64,000 bases of DNA from Ceratothoa steindachneri. Lineage: Eukaryota; Arthropoda; Malacostraca; Isopoda; Cymothoidae. Made by a program: the position numbers and the translations under genes. Positions 55,915 through 64,000 of the stretch are shown in pieces; position 1 is the first letter of the stretch, and the number at the start of each line of letters is the position of its first letter. The stretch covers positions 64,200,780 to 64,264,779 of the forward strand of contig OZ018321.1 of assembly GCA_963969495.1 (NCBI GenBank), read 5' to 3'. The notes beneath the pieces were generated by a model. The model worked only from the letters and a program-made list of their open reading frames with translations. It was not told the DNA's origin and did no database searches.

Positions 55915-55933
55915 AACCCCACACCTGACACCA
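55915..55933 (-). promoter_or_regulatory. Primer-binding site, tRNA-Leu-like
   Basis: On the minus strand TGGTGTCAGGTGTGGGGTT lies about 10 bases inside the 5' LTR. It starts with TGG, the complement of the tRNA CCA end. The rest fits the 3' acceptor of a tRNA-Leu (complement TGGTGTCAGGAGTGGG, from memory) with one mismatch over 16 bases. It sets the element's direction. Confidence 0.7.
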
Positions 55934-55943
55934 CTTTTATTTA

Positions 55944-57545
55944 TGTCGTAGAATTCCCACCCTTTTTGTTCTATCTCTAAGAGTGCTAAGTGTGTCTAAT
56001 ATATTTAGATATCGGAATATCTTAAAGAACAGAGCCGTTCTGAAACACGTAAGGATATATAAGAGAAACGAACATTAATCCCTAAATAAACTTATATTTT
56101 ATCTTTAACTATTGAATACCCAACATCTAAACATTAATTACAGCAATACTCTGAATATTATCCTAAACAAAAATTAATTAAATTAGTTTACCCACAAAAA
56201 TTGGTTCACGTTTTCTCTACACACAACAATAATATAAGAATTAGGCTTACGGACTCATGTGGAATTTAAAGGCCTCAGAAATGTTATTTACTCTCGACGC
56301 GTGCCGCCGGCCAGATGTAGATGAGCGAGATCACACGGTTGTTTTGGCGAGGGTGGCAGCTGGGGGGTCCACACGTTCTTCCGGAGGGGGGGGGGGGGTT
56401 CTTCTAGGACGAGAACCAATACGGTGCTTTATGCAACACCTAGGCAGTCGTGGTCTCTCTGGCGAGAGTGAGTCGAACTTGGTTCTTAAATCAAGCTAAC
56501 TTGGAGTGCGGTGTAACCACCAAGTAACGAGCTCGAGGAGGAGCTTTTCTCCTTCGTTACTTATTTCCTTATGGACGAGGACTGAACTCGGGGAGGGTCT
56601 TCTTCAAGGGCGAGGATAATGGAGGGGGGTTTCTCTGGCGAGAATAAGTTACTTGAAGTTCGGTGTGGCCACCGAGTAACGGGCCCGAGGAGGAGCCTAC
56701 TTATTTCCTTATGCACGAGGACTGAACTCGGGGAGGGTCTTCTTCAAGGGCGAGGATAACGGAGGGGGGTTTCTCTGGCAAGAATAATTTGAACTTGGTT
56801 CCTTACCAAGTTAACTTAAGAGTTCGGTGTGGCCACCGAATAACGGGCTCGAGGGGGAGCCTTTTCCTTCTTCTTTTCTTAATTCCTCAAGGACGAGGAA
56901 TACCCCTGGTGTTTAAGGTGCACCAGGATATGAGGAGTCTCTCTGGCGAGAGTAAGTTGAACTTACCAAAGTTAACTTATCGTTTGGTTTGATAACCAGG
57001 GACTTAGCTCGAGGATGAGCTTCTTCTTAGCCCCTTAAGGTAGGAAGCCCTGCCTCTCTTGCAGGGTACTTCTTGGTCTGGCGAGCCAAGTACTCTACCT
57101 CTCCAGTCTCGGTAGTTCGGTTTGATCCGAAGACTTCGTCACCTAGAGACTGACGTATACTACCTCGATTTTCCTCAGAGTTCCTCATTTATACCTCGTC
57201 ACCCCACTGGGGGAGTGGTAAGGGGGGGGGGAGGGGCTTGAGGACGGCCACAGGAGAGTTCTTTTGGCCAACGGTTTTTCCCATGAAGTCAAACATCGGC
57301 TCCTCGTTAGCCTTCGAGATTGGGAGAAACCCGTCTCCAATTTCTTATTCGACGTGAAACTGGATCTCACTCTACTGGGGGAGATCTTACATTTTGACCT
57401 TTAGGGTCTTTCATGGCACCGAGTTGTGCCACACTGCGGTTAAGCACTGAACCCGCCGATGTCTTCGACGGATGTCTTTGCGGTAACCGCCTTGTGACTG
57501 CACCAAGAGTGAACGGGGGGGGGGGAGAGTGACCATTTCCCTACA
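55944..57545 (-). repeat. 5' LTR of the Gypsy element
   Basis: 1602 bp, TG...CA ends, with the same internal repeats as its partner. Indels are mostly in G runs (57222-57232, 57514-57525). Confidence 0.9.
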
Positions 57546-58590
57546 TTTCCCATAATCGATCTAAGTCAAATATTGGGAAAAGTTTGCATGTCTTGCAAAA
57601 ACGAGTTTCAGATATGAAAACTAAACATAAAACTGCATAAGAAAAACACATTCTAAAAACCATTTAAAAGATCCAGAGCCAGAGCAGAACTAACCTGGTA
57701 ATTTAAGAAGACGATAGCGCCGCCTACTTTAGGCTATTTCCGCCTAAAAATGAACATTTTGTTAGGTACTTTCGAAATGGGGCCGTCGCCCCCCCATACC
57801 CCCACAACTTAAAAAAAACACGTAATATTTCTAAATCGAAAGCCTACCATAAGATTTGAATGCACACGGCGAGGGCTAAATGTCGTTAGGCCTCTAGTTT
57901 GAATAAAAAGCTTTGCGCAGAAAACAGTTTATAAATAAAAGGCTAGCACTTGTTCGAATGCGGGCATTAGAAAGAAACGTGCCCTTAAACACACTAACGA
58001 AAAATTTGGACTCTGTTTTTCGCCCTTTCGAATCCTTTAATCCCTAGCTAAAATAACCACCGGACGCCATTAGACCATATAAACTAAAAAAAAAGAAGCC
58101 GTGATTCGTTAGGAATATAGGAAATATAATGAAGCGTGTAATTGGTTAAGAAGCCAGAAGACGTATGCGTAGATCGCCAGCAAATCTAAAACAACTTGCT
58201 ATTGGTTGACTAGTCAGGCCAATATTAGGCCAAAACTTAAAGGGAATATAGAGAAATGATGCAGTGAGTTTAAAATTTAGCAAAATAACAATATACTTTC
58301 GAAAAGTGACCAACTACGTTGTTATTAAGTTCCGGAGGTTGAAAATGACATTGGTGAGCATCATTTTAAAAATTCAAAACGTTTTATGTCTTTGAAAATT
58401 AAAAAATTGTAAATGTGTTAAAACGAATATTTACCATATTTTTCTTGGGTTCTCTTAAATCGTGTCATTGAAGACCCAATCTCCTCAGTTATAAAAAGTG
58501 TAAAATTAAGAGTTGAATTATGCTACCATAAAGAAAACCTGGAAACTATAAATATATCAGGTAACCTCAAAAAGTTCGTACGCATTTTAA
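57546..58590. other. Unassigned stretch
   Basis: AT-rich with no gene seen. A C run lies at 57790-57796. Confidence 0.5.
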
Positions 58591-59515
58591 ACCAAGAAAA
58601 GAAAAGCGAAAAATTCAAGAATTGTTACAAAGGAGTTTCTCTCCGAACAAAAAGGTCTCTCTAGGCCTTTGTGAATAAAGCTCCTCAGGCTTTGAAGCAA
58701 AGAAATTGTTGCGCTTTCTTCGAGTGCGTCCTTATCAAAGAATAATTCATTCATTGCCAATTTGATTGCTAAAGCAGTGTTTCCTAACCTCTTTACTCCT
58801 CGGCCCCCCTATAATTTTCCAGAAAAACGTATGCCCCACCGGTGGTTGAAAAAAGTTATCTAAATTATAACTATTTTTAATAGTTATATTTAGTGACCTC
58901 CTAAAAATAAGTGAATCACTTTAATTTAGTGAATACCCTTGATTAGAGGAGACGATTTTGTTAGCTCCAGCTGTAAATAACGACGTTTTGTAATTTCAAG
59001 TCTGTTTCTTTTGCCTTGGAGCAAATCTTGCCAACAGGACTGAAGCTACATTCAACAAATATCACGAGGGAAAATGATTAACAAATTCCATCTCTAATGT
59101 AGCAGTGCTAGGTGTATTTCCTTTCACCTAGTCACATAATGATACCCATTGTCCTATTTTACCACCCAGACACTGCAACTAGAACAGAAAATACGATGTC
59201 ACTGACAACGTACCACAGATGTCAACAACAAGCAATTTGAAGCGCCTGAATTATTATAAATCAGCTAATAAACCAATTTTTATCTCACTTGAGATAATTA
59301 CAACTTGTAATTTAGTAAAATTATCAAAAACATGGCTGGTCATTTTTAAAACAATATTTTTGTATCTCATGCCCACGACCCACTAAAATTTTCCCAGATC
59401 CCACCGGTGGGGCGCACGACCACCATTGAAAATCCCTAGTCTAAAGACAAAAAAAGTCAAATATATACCACATAACGGCGAAGAGTTTAAGGTTAACTTA
59501 TTCGACAGCCTCCAG
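58591..59515 (-). mobile_element. mariner transposase C-terminal remnant, split by a hAT element
   Basis: The minus strand at about 59510-59439 (KLFAVMWYI-like, then FFVFRL) and 58770-58600 (FFDKDALEES, then FFASKPEELY-like in another frame) form one mariner C-terminal region. It includes the 'FFASKPxEFYxxGI' block typical of mariner. A 664-bp hAT element interrupts it. Heavily broken. Confidence 0.65.
58775..59438. mobile_element. Non-autonomous hAT-like element, 664 bp
   Basis: Ends are imperfect inverted repeats of the hAT style: CAGTGTTTCCTAACC on the left; on the right, read inwards, TAGGGATTTTCAATGG. Sub-terminal gccccaccggtgg occurs at both ends in inverted order. It is flanked by an imperfect 8-base duplication, TGCTAAAG (58767-58774) and GTCTAAAG (59439-59446), six of eight bases matching. 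No transposase frame is present. Confidence 0.7.
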
Positions 59516-59519
59516 CAAT

Positions 59520-59830
59520 GATCCCCCGTTTAAGATTTGTTTCTCTGAAGACAGTGCACGACCCTAAATCGCACGCTTACTGCGACATACACTGGGTAGC
59601 TCAGGTTGGTAGCTACTATACGAGTATAATCCGTTATACTCTCTCGACATGTTTCGTTCGAACTATCTCTTCTCTTGTCATTGGATAATCAAATTTGCAG
59701 TGAAAGATTCTTTGATAAGCACGCACTAGAAGAGAAACCAACGAGTTTTGTTTCAAGGCCTAAGGAGTTTTATTTAAGCGGCCTAGACAGACCTTAATTT
59801 TGTTGAGAAAAGATGATAGGAAAGTATAGT
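59520..59830 (+). mobile_element. mariner transposase C-terminal fragment
   Basis: The plus strand reads EDSARP, then (frameshifted) SSLDNQIC-like and FVSRPKEFYLSGLDR at about 59740-59785, the second catalytic box and the C-terminal block of a mariner transposase. Several frame breaks. Close relative of the neighbouring fragments. Confidence 0.6.
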
Positions 59831-59834
59831 GGAT

Positions 59835-59965
59835 GAGATATTAGCTCCCACTCTAGACTATTCCGTGTATCTTGCACTACGGGTGCGATGAGTGGTCGTG
59901 CATTGTCTTGCAGAAATTCAAATCCTAGGCGATTGAACAACCCCGGATACTTTGGGATAATTTAC
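59835..59965 (-). mobile_element. mariner fragment, inverted relative to its neighbours
   Basis: The minus strand from about 59945 reads GFEFLQDNARPLIAPVVQD, then SLEWELISHPLYF. This is the second catalytic Asp box and the HPPYSPDLAPSDY region. It stops near 59835. Confidence 0.65.
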
Positions 59966-59984
59966 CTTTAAACTCTTCGCAGTT

Positions 59985-60140
59985 GTAAGGGGTATTCTTC
60001 ACATTTTCCCCGTCTTTAGACTATCAGATTGGTTTCCTTAAATAAGGACACCTCGAAGAGAAATTCAACAGTTTTTTGCTTCGAAGCCTAAACAGTTATA
60101 TTCAAAGGGCATATACAGGGCTATCGAACTAAATTTGACG
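59985..60140 (+). mobile_element. mariner C-terminal fragment
   Basis: The stretch gaagagaaattcaacag with aagcctaaacagttatattc (60054-60110) repeats that at 59730-59785 and, inverted, 58660-58735. It encodes the same C-terminal block. Confidence 0.6.
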
Positions 60141-60199
60141 GTGTGCATAAAAAAACTGCAATATCTCAGCCAAAATAAATGTATTTTAAAATTCAATAA

Positions 60200-61215
60200 A
60201 TATCAACTAGATTATGGGTGGGAGATAACAGTTTACTCAGTGATGCTGTCCTTAGCTTCCAACAAGGCCTCAAGATAGATCCGGAAGCTGGCACATGTGT
60301 CCCTGGGAAGATCTTCGAACACCTCCTTGATTTTTGGCCACCAGCTCGGCTTTGGTGTTGCAAGCGGACTGATTCGTGTATTTCTCTACCACGCCACGCA
60401 AATTGTAAACTATGTGATTACAATTGGGGAATTAAGAGGCCAGGAAGTGGGGTTGGTGAAAACATAGTAAACCTCCGAAAACCCCTTCTGACTTTTTCCG
60501 AAGGTATGACCTTCCAGCAGCTTCCATAACCGTCTGAGTTAACTCATACACTGTTCAAATATGTGGCGCTGAATGACACCACCCTCACTGGATTCACACC
60601 CAAAGGCCATCACAATTTGAGAGAACTTGGTCTTTATGATAAGTGGAAGATCGCATGGAGTGTAAGCAAGCCACCTGTTGTTTTGGATGTTGTGCAACTA
60701 GTCCTGGCAGAAATTCTTTTCATTTGAGAAGACCCAGATCATCCCTCGGCTTAACAGGAGGCTTCAGCTGGTTCATGAGCTTCTTTGCCTTTGTCAAGCG
60801 GTTATCCTTGGCTTGACTGTCTGAATTTGTCCCTTGCGCCTCCTGTACGATCAGGGCCAGATTCATGGTGGTGACTGCAAATCCCATATCTCTTGCCAAC
60901 CCGGAAACCCTTGCTCGGGTCTTCTATCACCTTGTCCTGCAGTTGTTGAATGAATTCATACCTGTGGACGCTGGTCAGAACGCCAACCGTTGGTAACTGT
61001 TTCCTAGTCTCCGTTGCCGCTGTTCATGTCACGTCTTACAGCCTCTACAGTGTCACAGAGCAGTGGGCAGCAGTCATGATGTCGGCCCTGATACCTGGCG
61101 TAAATCATCATGATGCAGTGAACTCTTTTCCAATTTTTAGATAGTTTCCAGTTTTCCATATCAGTTAACATTTTCTCAAATAAAACTTTACTTTGTATGC
61201 TCTCCAACACCATTT
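60200..61215 (-). mobile_element. Tc1-like transposase remnant
   Basis: Reading down from 61213: KTLFEKMLTDMENWK-like at about 61185, then an N-terminal region with EDPSKGFRV, LMNQLKPPVKPR at about 60780, an FSNEKNF box (first catalytic block, Asp to Asn) at about 60735, WLAYTP, TKFSQIVMAFGCESSEGG at about 60635-60580, and, frameshifted, the last catalytic region with GVVEKYTNQSACNTKAELVA at about 60385-60325. The order fits a Tc1-like group common in arthropods, as I recall it. Broken in at least six places. Confidence 0.68.
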
Positions 61216-61789
61216 ACTGTTCACCTACCAATCAACCTGTTCCTGAAAAAAAGGACTATAAATCGTTATATTTAGCCGAACATCCTCTATATATACATAC
61301 TTTTATTTTGACAGGAAGAGATTTCTGAAACGGATAAGAATTATTTTGTATCGATTCTCAATAAAGTTCGTGTCGTTTACTTTTTCTTGGTTTAAAAAAA
61401 GCACGGACATTTTTGGTTACTTGATAATTAGGTAAAGAAATAAAATTAGCAAAAGGTACTCTTCACAATTTAAGCACCTTTTCGTAGCTACCTTCTCAGG
61501 GAGTTACGTTCACTATTTAGGGTATATATTTTCTATATGGATTGTGGGCTAAGGTTTCAAAATCACCCTCCTTGCCTCTCCTGGATTTAGGGTTGAAGAT
61601 TTGGCATTACATATCCATTTCATTATTGATTCTTTTTCACTATTCCTGTTCTGTTTGCTCCTTTGTCCTCATGCCTGCCCTCTCTATTTTATTCCAACTG
61701 ATGGAGCCTGCATTATTTAGATTACACGTTCAGTGGGCTAAATAAGTATTCATTACACGCTTTCAGAACAATTTTTCGCATTATCATTG
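61216..61789. other. Unassigned stretch
   Basis: No gene seen. The first part may hold the outer terminal repeat of the Tc1-like remnant. Confidence 0.45.
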
Positions 61790-62265
61790 AATAACTCTAT
61801 AATTTAAGAAGGGGATTTTTTGAGTATTTGAATAATAATTTCATCTTAGTTTGGTTATGAATTATGTTTTTTTTATCAAAGTTACTTCTAATAATCATCA
61901 TCATTATCATCATCATCATCACTAACTATAATTTAAGAAGCGGATTTTTTTGAGTATTTAAATAATAATTTCATCTTAGTTTGGTTATGACTTATGTTTT
62001 TTATCAAAGATATTTCTAATAATTCTTTTATAATATCAAAAAACAAAATGGTGAAGTTCAGAAATTTATTTTTATATATCTTCTATAACTATAATTTAGC
62101 AACGTGATATTTTGAAAGGGGGGAAATTTAGTTTAGAGTTCCTTTTTAAAATTATTATAATTGGCGAATTTCAGAAAATTTATAAAAATTTAACCATGGA
62201 TGCTTTTTTTTTAGATTTTAAATTTTAATCTTAGTAGCGAAGCCATTGCCTGGTAATTTTATAAG
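61790..62265 (-). repeat. Dispersed AT-rich repeat with (GAT)n tail, copy 2 plus a partial copy
   Basis: Matches 41215-41682 in reverse. The (tca)n run at 61896-61921 is the tail of the main copy. Beyond it, 61790-61895 is a second partial copy of the same 3' segment (ctataatttaagaag, tttcatcttagtttggttatga), so two copies lie in tandem. Confidence 0.75.
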
Positions 62266-62269
62266 GGAA

Positions 62270-62960
62270 CTAACACAGTGTGGTCCACTTATGACCAGTC
62301 CTGTATATTAGAAATTCCCATTCTCTAGGAACTACTTATCGAAGTGATTTTTAAATATGTAGATAGCCTCACTGTACACTGTTTTCTGACAATCGGTTCC
62401 AATGATTACTACTTTGTATATGAATTTATTGTAGCTCTGTCACTTTCTTTCACAACACCTCACTTGTAGAAGGATGCCATTATTTTTTTTCCTACTCAAG
62501 TTAAAGGCTCAAAGAATGAATGGAATTTAACCTCTAGTGACTTCAAGTTGAGTGTCCTCAACCTCTTTTCATATGATCTCTGTCGTAATCTTGGAACCTT
62601 CTTAGATGCGTGGCGCTGCACCCTTAAAAGGGTTTCTACGTCCTTTCGCGGATAAGAACACTAATAGTTGCACCTCATATTCCAAGTGTGCTTTTACGAT
62701 GGACTTGTACAGTGGAAGAACGATCTCTTTCATATTCTAAGAAAAAACTTCTACGGATAAAACTTAAGACTTTATTTGCCTTTTTGCACGCCTCCATACA
62801 TTGTTTTGAAAATTTTAAGTCTTTGTTGATAGACACTCCTGAGTATTTTCTAATGTCTACCTTGCGCAAAGAAATTCCTAAAATAGTATAGTTAATGTAT
62901 TCGTTCTTGGTCCGATATGTGAGAATTACACTTGCCTGTATTGAAATGTAACTCCACGTA
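62270..62960 (-). mobile_element. CR1-type LINE 3' fragment
   Basis: At about 62869-62740 the minus strand reads YSGVSINKDLKFSKQCMEAC and KKANKVLSFIRRSF, the block found in every CR1 here as DLGV...LKFSKQC. Downstream sequence to 62275 (ccagtcctgta) matches the 3' end of the CR1 at 40 kb. It is 5'-truncated. Confidence 0.75.
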
Positions 62961-63049
62961 GCCTTTTTTAACTACGGCACTCTTTTCGCTCTGAAAGAGC
63001 CCAACCGATGCTGGCGGAGAACGTTACTGATAAGTATTGTAAGTATTAA
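62961..63049. other. Short spacer
   Basis: Nothing recognised. Confidence 0.5.
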
Positions 63050-63745
63050 TTAGGTCGTCCATTAAGTAATGCAGCATTTTTCCATGTTTATCATTATTTC
63101 ATGGATAGAAATAGTCGAAAGCAGGTTTGTTTTTTTTATACCATTTTTTGAGTACGATTGTTTCAGAGACGAAAAGTGGGTTATGCACAATAATATTAAA
63201 CGTTCTAGACAATGGATTGCTCCTGGGGAAAAAAACAATACTTACATCAGCCGACATTGGAATAATACTTTGTTTTTAGTGATATATGAATAGCATAATA
63301 TATTTTGAATTTCATAACCCAAATCAGACAATCACCAAAAAGGGTCACTGCGCTCAGTTGGACCTTTTACTTGCAACACTTAAAAATGAGAGGATGGCAT
63401 TAATCAATAGATGAAGAGTGCTCTTTCATCAAGACAACAACAGCACGACCTCATATCGCATTAGATGGCATTTAAAAGTTTAACAATTTTGATTGGGAAC
63501 TAATGAGTCATCCACCACGCTCATCTTAATTAGCCTCATCAGATTACTAGCTTTTTAGGAGTTTAGCGAATCACCTGAAGAGAATGAAGATGGCAACATC
63601 AGAAGAGATCAAAACAACCCTAAAAAACTTTTTTCTAAATCAAAGTCAAACGATTTTTACAAACATGGAATTGAAAAGTTAGCTGAAAGATGGATACGTA
63701 GTAGAAACTATGAGATATTATATTACTTATTAAAAAATTAGTATT
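63050..63745 (+). mobile_element. mariner element with internal deletions
   Basis: A mariner-style end (TAggtcgtccattaagtaa, from about 63051) is followed on the plus strand by RDEKWVMHNNIKRSRQW and APGE at about 63170-63230, which holds the first catalytic Asp. Then come ALFHQDNNSTTS at about 63420 (second catalytic Asp), WELMSHPP at about 63500, and the C-terminal block FYKHGIEKLAERWI at about 63657-63698. The N-terminal DNA-binding part and the DYHLF block are missing. The right end is probably near 63735 (ttacttatta). Confidence 0.72.
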
Positions 63746-64000
63746 AATAAATAATTAAATATAAATAACACCAAAAAGTTGTTCGATTTCTATCCACAAA
63801 ATAAAAAAATATTATTATTATTATGATAGAGAATTATGACCGCCGATCGACGCTAAGGCGTCCATACGAAAAAAAAAATGCCGCATTACTATTGGGATGA
63901 CCTAATATATTCTGAGTTGTTTATTCGCCATCTCTTCAGTTCTACAGACACCACGGCTGAAAATCCTTCCAGGGGTCCTGTATCGAGGGCATTTCACTGT
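63746..64000. other. Unassigned, AT-rich window end
   Basis: Contains (atta)n near 63811-63822. No gene seen. Confidence 0.5.

Larger units (their letters stand above)
52345..57545 (-). mobile_element. Ty3/Gypsy-type LTR retrotransposon with large internal deletions
   Basis: Two direct repeats of about 1.6 kb flank 2.0 kb of internal sequence. Both LTRs begin TG and end CA on the plus strand. A primer-binding site and gag start lie next to the right LTR, so the element reads on the minus strand. The internal part keeps a gag N-terminus and a patch of pol RNase H, far less than the 4-5 kb of a full element. No target duplication is clear at 52340-52344 and 57546-57550. Confidence 0.9.

Overview
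This window looks like a transposon-dominated stretch of a gene-poor animal genome. The element set (CR1, L2, RTE-like and I-like LINEs, many mariner/Tc1 copies, a MULE, a hAT, a Ty3/Gypsy element and several minisatellites) fits an arthropod best, perhaps a crustacean or chelicerate. That assignment is inference; no host marker gene fixes the taxon. I found no convincing host protein-coding gene, rRNA, functional tRNA, CRISPR array or bacterial operon. Almost every long open frame is a piece of a mobile element, usually broken by stops and frameshifts.

Layout: 1-0.54 kb is a truncated Tc1/mariner-superfamily copy. 2.6-6.76 kb is a decayed full-length CR1 LINE (+) whose ORF1 carries an SGNH-esterase domain. 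It abuts, tail to tail, an L2-type LINE (-) at 6.76-10.2 kb. 11.9-15.3 kb holds a 36-bp minisatellite, a tRNA-like SINE head and a MULE transposase remnant (-) split by a solo LTR with a 5-bp target duplication. 15.3-16.1 kb is a 33-bp minisatellite. 16.6-24.26 kb is a near full-length CR1 (-) with a younger 5'-truncated copy of the same family nested in its reverse transcriptase. 24.75-29.8 kb is another full-length copy in the opposite direction, so the two form a head-to-head inverted pair about 0.5 kb apart. 30.8-31.3 kb is an RTE-like fragment and 32.15-33.7 kb a broken copy of an uncharacterised multicopy gene family.

The right half has an internally deleted mariner (37.1-38.1 kb), a complete Tc1-like element with one long transposase frame and perfect terminal repeats (38.48-39.89 kb), a decayed CR1 (40-41.1 kb), 53-bp and 30-bp minisatellites, an I-like LINE with RNase H (47.3-49 kb), a decayed Tc1-like element (49.1-50.6 kb), an internally deleted Ty3/Gypsy retrotransposon with 1.6-kb LTRs (52.3-57.5 kb), a mosaic of mariner fragments into which a small hAT inserted (58.6-60.1 kb), a decayed Tc1-like element (60.2-61.2 kb), a CR1 3' fragment (62.3-63 kb) and a deleted mariner (63.05-63.75 kb).

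The 'genes' do not form a pathway. They record successive insertions, and at least three nesting events can be ordered from target-site duplications. The copies closest to intact are the Tc1-like element at 38.5 kb, the nested CR1 at 18.1-20.8 kb and the Gypsy LTR pair. I did not find a convincing new biological system. The most informative oddities are the inverted CR1 pair, a conserved GTAA-loop hairpin at the CR1 3' end that the nested copy lacks, and the frame-neutral 33-bp minisatellite.
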